64,000 nucleotides of DNA from Phycisphaerales bacterium (lineage in GTDB: Bacteria > Planctomycetota > Phycisphaerae > Phycisphaerales > SM1A02): NCBI GenBank assembly GCA_029242715.1, contig JAQWTL010000018.1, positions 1 to 64,000 on the forward strand. The letters are read 5' to 3'. The notes under the pieces are model-generated. The model was not told where the DNA came from. It was given only the letters and a program-made list of their open reading frames with translations, and did not search any database. Positions within the stretch are counted from its first letter, which is position 1, and every line of letters starts with the position of its first letter. The translations under genes and the position numbers were made by a program. Shown one piece after another: positions 55,713-63,877 of this stretch.

Positions 55713-56627
55713 ATGGTCGCTCACCCCGTTGACGCCATCATGCTGGAACAACGTGCGGCGTCCTTTACAAGACGTTCGATCAAGGAAGGTGCGAAGAAAC
55801 AGGGGCTCCGTCTCGCCCTGTCGATGGTCGATCTGACCACATTGGAGGGTTCAGATTCGCCAGAGAAGGTTCGGTCGCTGTGCCGCAAGGCCATCCGACC
55901 ATGGGAAGGTGATATCGAACAACCCCTGCCATCCGTAGCTGCAGTGTGCGTCTATCCGAACCTTGTGCCCACCGCCAAGGAAATCCTTGAAGGGACTGGT
56001 GTCAAGATCGCCTCAGTCGCCACCGGTTTCCCAAGCGGGCAGTATCCCTTGAGTGTCCGGTTGCGGGATGCCGCTGAAGCGGTTGCCGCTGGTGCTGATG
56101 AGATCGACATGGTGATCAACAGAGGCGCCTTCCTGGCTGGCCGTGATGAGGAAGTCGCCGAAGAGATTCGAGAAGTCAGATCAACCGTGCATCCTGCACA
56201 TCTGAAGATCATCCTCGAAACCGGTGAACTGGGTAACTACGACACCATCCGAAGGGCCAGTGACCTGGCTATTGAGGCTGCTGCTTCAACAGGACCGATC
56301 CGCGATGGTGAGATTTTCATCAAGACATCAACAGGCAAGATTGCACCTGCAGCCACCATGCCTGCCGTCCTTGTCATGCTCGAAGCGATACGTGACCACT
56401 GGTTTGCTACAGGGGTCCGCATCGGAATGAAGCCAGCAGGCGGCATACGGCGAGCCAAGGCTGCCTTGCACCACCTGGCCATGGTCAAGGAAACCCTGGG
56501 TGATGACTGGCTGACCCCGAATCTATTTCGTTTCGGCGCGTCCAGCCTGACCAATGATCTTCTGAGACAGATCATCCGACTCGAACGTCACCGATACATG
56601 GCAGCCCACGATTTTTCTGAGGCTTGA
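55713..56627 (+). CDS. deoC: Deoxyribose-phosphate aldolase
   Basis: 304 residues, longer than the typical 220-260 because of N- and C-terminal extensions. Motifs: VCVYPNLV, DEIDMVIN and the Schiff-base lysine in FIKTSTGK (Lys204). It cleaves deoxyribose 5-phosphate to glyceraldehyde 3-phosphate and acetaldehyde. Two aldehyde-dehydrogenase-like genes follow, which fits oxidation of the aldehyde product. Confidence 0.95.
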   Translation: MVAHPVDAIMLEQRAASFTRRSIKEGAKKQGLRLALSMVDLTTLEGSDSPEKVRSLCRKAIRPWEGDIEQPLPSVAAVCVYPNLVPTAKEILEGTGVKIASVATGFPSGQYPLSVRLRDAAEAVAAGADEIDMVINRGAFLAGRDEEVAEEIREVRSTVHPAHLKIILETGELGNYDTIRRASDLAIEAAASTGPIRDGEIFIKTSTGKIAPAATMPAVLVMLEAIRDHWFATGVRIGMKPAGGIRRAKAALHHLAMVKETLGDDWLTPNLFRFGASSLTNDLLRQIIRLERHRYMAAHDFSEA

Positions 56628-56644
56628 GCTGGAGAGACCCCCCG

Positions 56645-58132
56645 ATGCCCGACAGGATTCCAGACAGCACGACCAAGGTTCCGGTCAACATTGGTACGAC
56701 AAGTGCCTGGGAGTATGCCCCTGCTCCTGAGCGGACGCCCGTTGAAATCGAGGAACGCTACGGCCTCTATATCGATGGCGAATTCCGGTCGCCCCGTTCC
56801 CGACGCTGGTTCGAAACCATGAACCCGGCAACGGGCAAGCCGTTGGCCCGCGTCGCCTCAGCTAATGACAAGGATGTGGATGACGCCGTTTCCGCTGCAC
56901 GCAAGGCCCTGCCTTCCTGGTCAAGACTGGGAGGACAGGAACGAGCCAAGTACCTGTTCAGGATTGCCCGACGAATCCAGGAACGGGCACGGGAACTTTC
57001 CGTTCTCGAGACGATGGATGGCGGCAAGCCAATCAAGGAATCACGGGATATCGATATCCCACTGGCAGCCAGGCATTTCTTTTACCACGCAGGCTGGGCA
57101 GACAAGCTCCAATGGGCCTTTGCAGGTGCTGTGCCTAAACCGATAGGTGTCTGTGGCCAGATCATCCCCTGGAACTTCCCTCTCTTGATGGCTGCTTGGA
57201 AAATCGCACCGGCACTGGCTTGTGGCAATACCTGCGTTCTCAAGCCTGCTGAAACAACTCCACTGACCGCTTTGCGGCTTGCTGAAATCTTCGAGGAAGT
57301 GGATCTCCCTCCCGGCGTCGTGAATATTGTCACGGGCGCTGGTCGAACGGGACAACATCTTGCCGCGCACCCGGGCTTTGACAAGCTTGCCTTTACAGGA
57401 TCCACCGAGGTTGGTCGCAAGATCGCCGAAGCGGCTGCTGTTGGCGACCGGCGATTGACCCTCGAACTTGGTGGCAAAAGTCCCCACATCATCTTTGCTG
57501 ATGCGGCTCTGGACCAGGCCATTGAAGGCATCGTCCATGGCATCTGGTTCAACCAGGGGCACGTCTGCTGTGCCGGCTCAAGGCTATTCGTTGAAGAATC
57601 GATCCAAGAGGAAGTCATCCGGCGACTTGAACACCGCATGCGAACTCTCCGAGTTGGCGATCCTCTCGACAAGAATACCGATGTCGGTGCCATCAACAAT
57701 CCGGAACAACTGGCCAAGATCGCTTCATATGTGGAAACCGGACAATCAGAAGGCGCCACGCTCCACGAGGTCAACAACCAGAAACTGCCCTCTGGCGGAC
57801 ATTGGTTCCGACCCTGTTTCCTGACCGGCGTTCAACCCAGTCATGTCATTGCACGAGATGAGATCTTCGGCCCTGTCCTGGCAGTCATGACGTTCAGGAC
57901 TCCCGAGGAAGCGCTCAAGCGTGCCAACAACACACCCTATGGTCTGGCCGCTGGTGTCTGGACAGACAAGGGCGCGCGTATTTTCGAAATGGCCCGGCGT
58001 TTGGAAGCCGGAGTCATCTGGTGCAATACCTACAACCAATTTGATGCCGCCTCACCATTCGGTGGCATCAAGGAATCCGGATTCGGGCGTGAGGGTGGTC
58101 GGCATGGCCTGCGTGCCTATGTTCAGTTGTGA
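56645..58132 (+). CDS. Aldehyde dehydrogenase (catalytic)
   Basis: 495 residues from ATG 56645 (GGAGAG upstream; a TTG at 56624 overlaps deoC and is not needed). NAD-dependent ALDH superfamily: LELGGKSPHII carries the general-base Glu, FNQGHVCCAG the catalytic Cys (about 308), and EIFGPVLAVM and SPFGGIKESGFGRE the C-terminal part. The context after deoC suggests acetaldehyde or related substrates. The neighbouring gene encodes a partial ALDH. Confidence 0.94.
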   Translation: MPDRIPDSTTKVPVNIGTTSAWEYAPAPERTPVEIEERYGLYIDGEFRSPRSRRWFETMNPATGKPLARVASANDKDVDDAVSAARKALPSWSRLGGQERAKYLFRIARRIQERARELSVLETMDGGKPIKESRDIDIPLAARHFFYHAGWADKLQWAFAGAVPKPIGVCGQIIPWNFPLLMAAWKIAPALACGNTCVLKPAETTPLTALRLAEIFEEVDLPPGVVNIVTGAGRTGQHLAAHPGFDKLAFTGSTEVGRKIAEAAAVGDRRLTLELGGKSPHIIFADAALDQAIEGIVHGIWFNQGHVCCAGSRLFVEESIQEEVIRRLEHRMRTLRVGDPLDKNTDVGAINNPEQLAKIASYVETGQSEGATLHEVNNQKLPSGGHWFRPCFLTGVQPSHVIARDEIFGPVLAVMTFRTPEEALKRANNTPYGLAAGVWTDKGARIFEMARRLEAGVIWCNTYNQFDAASPFGGIKESGFGREGGRHGLRAYVQL

Positions 58133-58165
58133 TCGACTTGCCGGATACCATCCTGGAGGGCCCCC

Positions 58166-59041
58166 ATGCCTCAACGCATTGACGTAGCCAAGACCTGGAA
58201 GCTCTACATCGGTGGCAAGTTCGTTCGCAGCGAATCGGGTCAATCCTTTCCCGTAGAACATCGCCGTCACGGAACCACCGTGCATCTCTGCCGTGCTTCA
58301 CGCAAGGATCTGAGAGATTCCGTGGAAGCAGCCACCTCTGCCCGGAGCGGTTGGGCGAGTGCTTCTGGTTACCTGCGGGGGCAGATTCTCTACCGGATGG
58401 CTGAAATGCTGGAATGCCGGCGTACGGAAATGGGTGAAGCGCTGGGCGCGGGCAGCAACCAGACCCCGAAACAACGCCTTGAGGAAGTGGACGCCTCGAT
58501 TGATCGGCTTGTTGGCTTTGCGGGATGGTCAGACAAGATCGAACAGATTCTTGGTGGGCAGAACCCTGTGCCTGGCCCCTATTACAACATCACAGTCCCT
58601 GAACCAACCGGTGTTGTAGGCATTGTTCCACCGGATAAGCCGGCTCTCCTGGCAGCCGTCTCGATGCTGGCAGCGCCCCTGTGTGCTGGCAACACCACGA
58701 TCTTGCTTGCACCCGAACAGCATCCACTCCCGACGACCTTGTTGGGAGAGATCATTGCGACCTCGGATGTTCCCGCAGGCGTCGTAAACATTCTCACGGG
58801 AACCCGTGATGACTTGTTGGGACACATGGCTGATCATCGAGCTGTCAATGCCATCTCGGCAGTAAACCTGGCTGAAGAAACCCTTACTGATCTACGAAAG
58901 CGTGCAGCGGAAAGCATCAAGCGCATCCACCACGAGCGGGTCACTGCCCCAGCCTGGAAGAAGCACGAAGACAGATGCTCCCCGTGGAAAGTAGAGCCCT
59001 TCCTTGAAATGAAGACGCTCTGGCACCCTTCTGCCTGCTAG
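58166..59041 (+). CDS. Half-length aldehyde-dehydrogenase-like protein lacking the catalytic domain
   Basis: 291 residues that match only the N-terminal (NAD-binding) part of ALDH: WKLYIGGKFVRSESGQ, GWASASGYLRGQILYRMAEMLE, PEPTGVVGIVPPDKPALLAAV and VPAGVVNILTG. The catalytic Cys region, 'LELGGK' and the whole C-terminal half are missing; a short unrelated tail ends it. There is no frameshift, so it is not an obvious decaying copy. The deoC-ALDH-partial ALDH order and the second non-catalytic ALDH unit recall ALDH16-type enzymes, in which a second, inactive ALDH domain is fused to the first. Confidence 0.85.
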   Translation: MPQRIDVAKTWKLYIGGKFVRSESGQSFPVEHRRHGTTVHLCRASRKDLRDSVEAATSARSGWASASGYLRGQILYRMAEMLECRRTEMGEALGAGSNQTPKQRLEEVDASIDRLVGFAGWSDKIEQILGGQNPVPGPYYNITVPEPTGVVGIVPPDKPALLAAVSMLAAPLCAGNTTILLAPEQHPLPTTLLGEIIATSDVPAGVVNILTGTRDDLLGHMADHRAVNAISAVNLAEETLTDLRKRAAESIKRIHHERVTAPAWKKHEDRCSPWKVEPFLEMKTLWHPSAC

Positions 59042-59051
59042 TGAAGAACTG

Positions 59052-60014
59052 CTAGAGCTTGGGAACTTCAACCATCCGAGGCTTCTGGACTCTTGTTCCA
59101 GCACCTGGATCCTTTGGGATGAGAGGCTCCATGAGCAATTCCCCATTGACCAGTCGAGCTGAGAATTGACTCATGACGCGTTCAACGGCATCGCTGTGAA
59201 TGCCCGAATCCGAGTCAATTGCCGAATGGTCGAAGATGCCGACCGTTACCGTGCTCATCTTCTTGCGTTCATTGTGGTGGAACCAGGCCTTGTGACCTGC
59301 ACGCCTCAGGGACTGGGCATATTCCTGCGCCAATCTGCGACGTTCATTGTCAGCCAGTAACCCGCCTCCGAAATCACCCCATACGGCAACTTCAACGGTG
59401 TAGAGAACGCGTGCATTCGGATAGGTCCGTCTCGCAGAAAGCAGTTCCATGGGATGGATGGCATTTGGATCCCTTGGTGGAATCACTTCCGTGAGGATCG
59501 GTGTTTTAAAAATCTGCCGGCCTTGAATGCGAATGGACCGCAAACTCCTCGTGACCTGGCCCACATCAGGATCCTTCCACCCCTTGAAATCACCATAAAG
59601 AACCTTTGAATGATCTGATTCGGTATGGAGGCTCAGCCCATCGGTCATAGTTGGCAACAACATCCCAATCCTCTGGATGTACTCCCGACCACCCATCTCA
59701 TGATCGTCATCGATGAAAGTGGCCAGGCAGATGCCGTATCGAGGGGCCTCCGGGGCCATGAAGGGCACGTTTTCGGGATTCGGCCTGCTGCCCTTTGCTG
59801 ATTTCTGCTCACCACCTGAGAGGAGGCCTTCTACGTCGTCCCAATCATCTCCAAAATCAATTTCCTTCTCCTGTGGCTTCTGTTCGACAAATCGAGGCGG
59901 TCGAATACCCGAAGCCTTCTTGTCAGAACCTGCCTGTGGAGATCCCTGACAACCCGCTAAAAGCAGGCCCAACAAGGCCAATGAGGAGCGATGATCCAAA
60001 GAGGAGAACAACAT
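59052..60014 (-). CDS. Lipoprotein with SPOR-like segment, unknown
   Basis: 320 residues with GAGGAG 6 bp before the start. Lipobox LLLAGC (Cys about 22). A low-complexity acidic stretch follows. Then comes an alpha/beta part with ICLATFIDDDHEMGGREYIQRIG and NERRRLAQEYAQSLRRAGHKAWFHH, whose spacing recalls SPOR or sporulation-related repeats. The C-terminal part has VTVGIFDHSAIDSDSGIHSDAV. Family not recognised. Confidence 0.7.
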   Translation of the reverse strand: MLFSSLDHRSSLALLGLLLAGCQGSPQAGSDKKASGIRPPRFVEQKPQEKEIDFGDDWDDVEGLLSGGEQKSAKGSRPNPENVPFMAPEAPRYGICLATFIDDDHEMGGREYIQRIGMLLPTMTDGLSLHTESDHSKVLYGDFKGWKDPDVGQVTRSLRSIRIQGRQIFKTPILTEVIPPRDPNAIHPMELLSARRTYPNARVLYTVEVAVWGDFGGGLLADNERRRLAQEYAQSLRRAGHKAWFHHNERKKMSTVTVGIFDHSAIDSDSGIHSDAVERVMSQFSARLVNGELLMEPLIPKDPGAGTRVQKPRMVEVPKL

Positions 60015-60333
60015 GGAAACATTCTCTCAAAAGGTTGAGCCCCATTCCGTGGCCGCCAGTGGGGTTCGTCATGGCCAGTGTTAGACAAGATACTGTCAGA
60101 AAAGGAGTTGTAGCAGGATCCCGGTTCGTCCGAAAGTTCAAGGTCCTCGTGGATCTGGGTCGATGTATGTATCGGTGGACGGACTTGGTGCTCCGCCACT
60201 GGTGGATTCTGCCTGACCCGGTTCTATCGACTGGCGAAGGTACTTCCAGGGAAGACAGTTTCGAGGAAACCGGCCAAATTTGGCTGGAGGCGTCACATCC
60301 AAATTTGAATGTGGCCCCTAAAGGAGTCTTGCA
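60015..60333. other. Intergenic region with twin palindromes upstream of the FlgM-like gene
   Basis: 319 bp between a divergent lipoprotein gene and the FlgM-like gene. No convincing gene. The last 65 bases carry two inverted repeats (separate entry). An open frame through 60072-60300 is probably chance. Confidence 0.6.
60270..60313. promoter_or_regulatory. Twin palindromes, likely operator of the FlgM-like gene
   Basis: CCGGCCAAATTTGGCTGG (60270-60287, one mismatch) and CACATCCAAATTTGAATGTG (60294-60313, one mismatch) share a CCAAATTTG core. Their centres are 25 bp apart, the second ending 20 bp before the start codon of the FlgM-like gene. Confidence 0.6.
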
Positions 60334-60648
60334 ATGCTCGATATCGCATCCTTCGGCAATGGCCTGGTGGGGCCTGGCCGCGAGGTGAACGGACCCCGTG
60401 GCGGACGGTTGGAGACAAATTCGTCCCCTCGTACACAGGAAACCTACCAGGACAGACCTGGGGGGCATCCCACACGGTCTGTTGATCGAGTTGAGGTTTC
60501 CGAGCATGCAGACCTGATGGCCCGCCTGGAGCAGGTGCCTGATGTCCGTTGGGATCGGATCGAATCCGTCCGAGCGGCTATTGGAGAGGCTGATTACATC
60601 AATCAGCACCTCGATAAGGCCATCGATCAACTGCTTTCGGACATCTGA
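60334..60648 (+). CDS. FlgM-like anti-sigma-28 factor
   Basis: 104 residues, start with AAGGAG 7 bp upstream. The C-terminal half DRVEVSEHADLMARL..VPDVRWDRIESVRAAIGEADYINQHLDKAIDQLLSDI has the FlgM layout ('R..KI..IK..I..G.Y.......IA..LL'). The N-terminal half is Gly/Arg-rich and unstructured, also FlgM-like. FlgM holds the flagellar sigma factor in check until export. No other flagellar genes are adjacent. Confidence 0.78.
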   Translation: MLDIASFGNGLVGPGREVNGPRGGRLETNSSPRTQETYQDRPGGHPTRSVDRVEVSEHADLMARLEQVPDVRWDRIESVRAAIGEADYINQHLDKAIDQLLSDI

Positions 60649-60728
60649 GGCTACTCCGCATAGCTGGGTTTCCATGGAAGCAACTCAGAGCGGTCGCACC
60701 GGGTGAGGCAGGTCGATATCCTCGCCCT

Positions 60729-61295
60729 GTGCCTGATAACACTACAAGCTTCAACGCGTTCCAACGGCTGCTCTCATGGACACTCATCTGCAGCATGAGC
60801 CTGGTGCTCGTTGCAGCATGTGTTGAACGAGCGGCGCGAACAAGCCAACTCCCAACTGGAGTTCGTGGGACATTTCCTTATGAGCCAGAACGGATCAGTG
60901 TCCATCCACTGACACGCTACTGGGTCTCACCGACGGGTGATTTGGAAGTTGAGGCCCGAATAGAACTCCTTGATCCAGATGGTTACCCCGCCAGGGGCAT
61001 CGGGAGGCTGGAGCTTGATCTGGAGTCGCAAAATGGTCGGCGGGTTGAAACCTGGATCCTCGTATTGTCAGATCCCGAGATCAACAGATCCCATTTTGAT
61101 GATGTCACACGCACCTATCTGGTGAGATTGAGCTTGCCAAACAATGACATTCCTGAAGGTGCTGACCTGGTGGCAACCCTGGTCTTGCCTGATGGAGATC
61201 GCTTGGTGGGCAGTGGTCGCATCAATAAAGCCCCAGTGCCCCTGGAGCCCAGCAGTAAACCGCCGCAAGATCCAATCAATCCAACTGAGGACTAA
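60729..61295 (+). CDS. Small lipoprotein, unknown
   Basis: 188 residues, GTG start. Signal with lipobox LVLVAAC (Cys about 31). The mature part is probably one beta-sandwich: ISVHPLTRYWVSPTGDLEVEARIELLDPDG, GRLELDLESQNGRRVETW and LVATLVLPDGDRLVGSG. The end is Pro-rich. It converges (3 bp) with the next gene. Confidence 0.75.
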   Translation: MPDNTTSFNAFQRLLSWTLICSMSLVLVAACVERAARTSQLPTGVRGTFPYEPERISVHPLTRYWVSPTGDLEVEARIELLDPDGYPARGIGRLELDLESQNGRRVETWILVLSDPEINRSHFDDVTRTYLVRLSLPNNDIPEGADLVATLVLPDGDRLVGSGRINKAPVPLEPSSKPPQDPINPTED

Positions 61296-61298
61296 GGT

Positions 61299-61571
61299 TC
61301 AGGAAGAATCATCCGCTGGGGATATTCGTTCCACGACGCTGTATTGGTCCAGGTTGAGAACAGCGATTTCACCATCATCAAGGCGAAGTTCCAGGCGATC
61401 CAACCACAATTGATCGTCCTTGGCATGCGCAAACCATGAGCCTGTCCGCGCCTGTCGGCATCGCTGGATTGTCCCTTCAAGGGAATTGGTCCATGTCCGA
61501 TCACGCAGGGGGGTCTGCTGGGTGACACGTACACGGGTTCCAGGTGGGTGTGGAAAGGTCAACAAGGCCAT
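61299..61571 (-). CDS. Small conserved protein, unknown
   Basis: 90 residues: TRVRVTQQTPLRDRTWTNSLEG, GSWFAHAKDDQLWLDRLELR, DDGEIAVLNLDQYSVVERI. This looks like a compact beta-barrel of a type seen in several planctomycete genomes. No motif beyond that. Its start is 51 bp downstream of the M16 homologue's stop on the same strand. Confidence 0.65.
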   Translation of the reverse strand: MALLTFPHPPGTRVRVTQQTPLRDRTWTNSLEGTIQRCRQARTGSWFAHAKDDQLWLDRLELRLDDGEIAVLNLDQYSVVERISPADDSS

Positions 61572-61622
61572 TTGCAGATCTTATCAGGCCTAATGGGCCT
61601 GCTCGATACGGAAGACCTCACA

Positions 61623-62885
61623 TTAGACGGATACAGCTCGGCAAAGGGGTTCTTCTGCTTCAAACCCTTCTCCAGGTGGCTCTGGCCCGACCGCGACAAT
61701 TGTCCTGTCCGAAGGCGTTCTCCTCGATAGATAGGCATTCAGCTGGTCCAAATCGACCTGATCAATTTCAGCCAACCGCTCTTCCATGGAACGAGCTTCA
61801 CCCAGCGTGTACTGATCATTCACAAGGGCCGCGGCACGCGCTGGCATGCGTTCTCCTCCAAAGACGGTGCTACCCCTCAGCCCCACCTTGGCACGGTCAA
61901 ACTCTTCCTGGTCAACACCTTCCTGCATACGGTCGATTTCCTGCTCACAAATTGCCAGGGTCTCGGCAGCCCGTTCTGGCGTGGTGCCGGCGTAGAGAGA
62001 CACAACCCCTTCTTCTCGACGGCCGCGATAGGCAGCACTGACGCTGTAACACAAGGATCGCCTTTGTCGAACTTCTGTGAACAGTCGCCCACTGGAGGAT
62101 CCCCCAAGGATTCTGACTGCCAGACGTTCAAGAATGGAATCCTCATGTTCAGATCCCGGTCCTGCCCAGCCCATTCCAAGATGAAGTTGAGCTGATTCAC
62201 GCATGAGATGCCCTTTGCCGCCCTTTGCATCCTCAATTGCCTCAGGTTCCTTGCGACTGCCACTCCACCCCGCAAGAAGGCCCTCTAAACGCCTGATAAC
62301 GGCATCTGGATCCACATTTCCTGCCAGACCAAGCAAACTGCCCCCGGGTACAAATCCCTGTTGCCATGCTGATCTGACTTCCTGCATGGACAGGTTCTGT
62401 ATCACATCGAGATATCCATAGTTGCTTCTATTAAATGGAGCCCTGTTATGCCTTCTTCGAACATGAAGCATGACCTCATGCTGTGGTTCATCCTCCAAAG
62501 ACTCAATTGATTGTTCTGCGAGACTTTGGCACGCGCCCAGAGAAGCTTCAGGCAATTCTGCCGCCCGAATCACGTCTGTGAATAGCGCCAAGGACGTTTC
62601 CAAGTGTTTTCCCAACGCGCTACCAACAAGCCAGGCATGTCGCTGAGATATTCCACTATCCCGTTCGAGCCCGATCCGATCCATGTCTTCGCTCAACTGA
62701 CGACTATCACGGCCTCCTGCTCCACGAAGCAGCATTTCACTCAGGATAGTGCTGATTCCCATCCTCTCAACAGGGTCATAAGCCGTTCCAGCAGGCGTTA
62801 ACCAGTGAATTGAGCACGATTCGACCGATGTGATTGGCTCAACAAGGACAGTGAGGCCACAGTCCAACACGCGTGTATGAATCAT
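61623..62885 (-). CDS. M16 (insulinase-type) peptidase homologue without the zinc motif
   Basis: 420 residues, start ATG 62885 with GAGGAG. Two repeated M16 domains. The first shows GISTILSEMLLRG where the catalytic family has HxxEH (G..HFLEHM), so the zinc ligands and base are absent. The second keeps the R...Y element (RQRRSLCYSVSAAY). It is like the non-catalytic partner subunit of two-subunit processing peptidases. No catalytic partner gene is next to it in the window. Confidence 0.88.
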   Translation of the reverse strand: MIHTRVLDCGLTVLVEPITSVESCSIHWLTPAGTAYDPVERMGISTILSEMLLRGAGGRDSRQLSEDMDRIGLERDSGISQRHAWLVGSALGKHLETSLALFTDVIRAAELPEASLGACQSLAEQSIESLEDEPQHEVMLHVRRRHNRAPFNRSNYGYLDVIQNLSMQEVRSAWQQGFVPGGSLLGLAGNVDPDAVIRRLEGLLAGWSGSRKEPEAIEDAKGGKGHLMRESAQLHLGMGWAGPGSEHEDSILERLAVRILGGSSSGRLFTEVRQRRSLCYSVSAAYRGRREEGVVSLYAGTTPERAAETLAICEQEIDRMQEGVDQEEFDRAKVGLRGSTVFGGERMPARAAALVNDQYTLGEARSMEERLAEIDQVDLDQLNAYLSRRTPSDRTIVAVGPEPPGEGFEAEEPLCRAVSV

Positions 62886-62978
62886 CTGGTTACTCCTCAA
62901 TCCTCTAGCAGTTGCGGGGTGAGGATAACGAGTTACCGCAGGTATTCAGGCCGCTGATACTCATAACGAACTGTTTCT

Positions 62979-63007
62979 TTGACCCCTAAACAACACTTAC
63001 TAACAAT
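62979..63007 (+). promoter_or_regulatory. Sigma-70-type promoter of the histone-like gene (candidate)
   Basis: TTGACC at 62979-62984 and AACAAT at 63002-63007 with a 17 bp spacer, in an AT-rich island about 125 bp before the start codon. Five and four matches to the consensus boxes. The long leader (about 120 nt) is unexplained. Confidence 0.4.
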
Positions 63008-63131
63008 AAAATGTGTAAAGACTCTTTCATGTCCGGTCCGATACGGGTACAACACTCGGAGAGCGTTCCGCCTTAGGGCCTAGTTGCGCCCGCATTACTC
63101 CGACAATGACGCGGAATTAGGAGGTCAACAA

Positions 63132-63620
63132 ATGGCCAAGAAACGCGCCACGAAGAAGAAGGCTACTCGCAGGAAAGCCACTCGTAAGAAGGCTACCCGC
63201 AAGAAAGCCACCCGTAAGAAGGCTACTCGCAAGAAGGCTACTCGAAAGAAAGCCACTCGCAAGAAAGCCACCCGTAAGAAGGCTACTCGCAAGAAGGCTA
63301 CTCGAAAGAAAGCCACTCGCAAGAAAGCCACTCGTAAGAAGGCTACTCGCAAGAAGGCTACTCGAAAGAAAGCCACTCGCAAGAAAGCCACTCGTAAGAA
63401 GGCCACTCGCAGGAAGAAAGCTACCCGCAAGAAGGCCACTCGTAAGAAGGCTACTCGCAAGAAGGCTACTCGCAAGAAGGCTACTCGAAAGAAAGCCACT
63501 CGCAAGAAAGCTACTCGCAAGAAGGCCACTCGCAAGAAAGCTACTCGCAAGAAGGCCACTCGCAAGAAGGCCACTCGCAAGAAAGCCACTCGAAGGAAAG
63601 CTACCCGTCGGCGCCGCTGA
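63132..63620 (+). CDS. Histone H1-like repeat protein (KKATR pentads)
   Basis: 162 residues, start ATG 63132 with GGAGG 7 bp upstream. Almost the whole protein is the five-residue unit Ala-Thr-Arg-Lys-Lys repeated about 30 times, with one 6-residue unit (RRKKATR) near residue 95. It is strongly basic, with no hydrophobic core and no signal peptide. It resembles bacterial H1-like DNA-condensing proteins (Bordetella BpH1, chlamydial HC2, Pseudomonas AlgP C-terminus) but is more regular. DNA compaction is the likely role. A terminator follows. Confidence 0.85.
   Translation: MAKKRATKKKATRRKATRKKATRKKATRKKATRKKATRKKATRKKATRKKATRKKATRKKATRKKATRKKATRKKATRKKATRKKATRKKATRRKKATRKKATRKKATRKKATRKKATRKKATRKKATRKKATRKKATRKKATRKKATRKKATRRKATRRRR
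63150..63610. repeat. 15 bp tandem repeat array within the histone-like gene
   Basis: Units of the type AAGGCTACTCGCAAG repeat about 30 times. Synonymous Lys (AAG/AAA) and Arg (CGC/CGT/CGA) codons alternate, so higher-order blocks of 45-75 bp also recur (for example 63226-63300 and 63286-63360). There are no spacers, so it is not a CRISPR array. It is prone to length change by recombination. Confidence 0.95.
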
Positions 63621-63701
63621 GCCGTTCAAGCTCTCCAGGACACGTGCTCCAGGACTGTGGAACGCTCAGGAGCAAGGACGGGTGTCCGATCGAACAAGTC
63701 T

Positions 63702-63736
63702 GAAGGCCGGCCCTCGGGTCGGCCTTCTGGCTTTTT
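63702..63736 (+). terminator. Rho-independent terminator of the histone-like gene
   Basis: GAAGGCCGGCCC (63702-63713) pairs with GGGTCGGCCTTC (63716-63727) around a two-base TC loop, with one G-T pair. It is followed by CTGG and then CTTTTT. It lies 82 bp beyond the stop codon. Confidence 0.85.
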
Positions 63737-63841
63737 GAAGAACTTGGCATTCCATCCAGGCATCGAAGTGCCGAATTTCATAGAAGACTGCCGATGACTG
63801 TGGGGCCGCTTTGCCCTAAAATGACCTGGTTGCCCAGGCCC

Positions 63842-63862
63842 CTTGTCACTTGTCACTTGTCA
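63842..63862. repeat. 7 bp tandem repeat, three copies
   Basis: CTTGTCA repeated three times (63842, 63849, 63856) shortly before the ferredoxin start codon. It could be a promoter spacer or chance. Confidence 0.7.
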
Positions 63863-63877
63863 CATGAGATTCAAGCC

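Noticed and set aside
58166-59041. Pseudogene status of the half-ALDH
   Set aside because: It has an intact frame, a good start and no visible continuation of ALDH sequence in another frame downstream, so I list it as a gene.
60072-60388. Small plus-strand gene upstream of the FlgM-like gene
   Set aside because: Open frame is probably chance; no ribosome site, no family, and it would cover the palindromes.
59923-60675. A 250-codon minus-strand frame across the FlgM-like gene region
   Set aside because: Overlaps two better-supported genes, no recognisable sequence.
63150-63610. CRISPR-like array
   Set aside because: The repeat units are contiguous 15 bp codon repeats without spacers and encode a protein with a good ribosome binding site.
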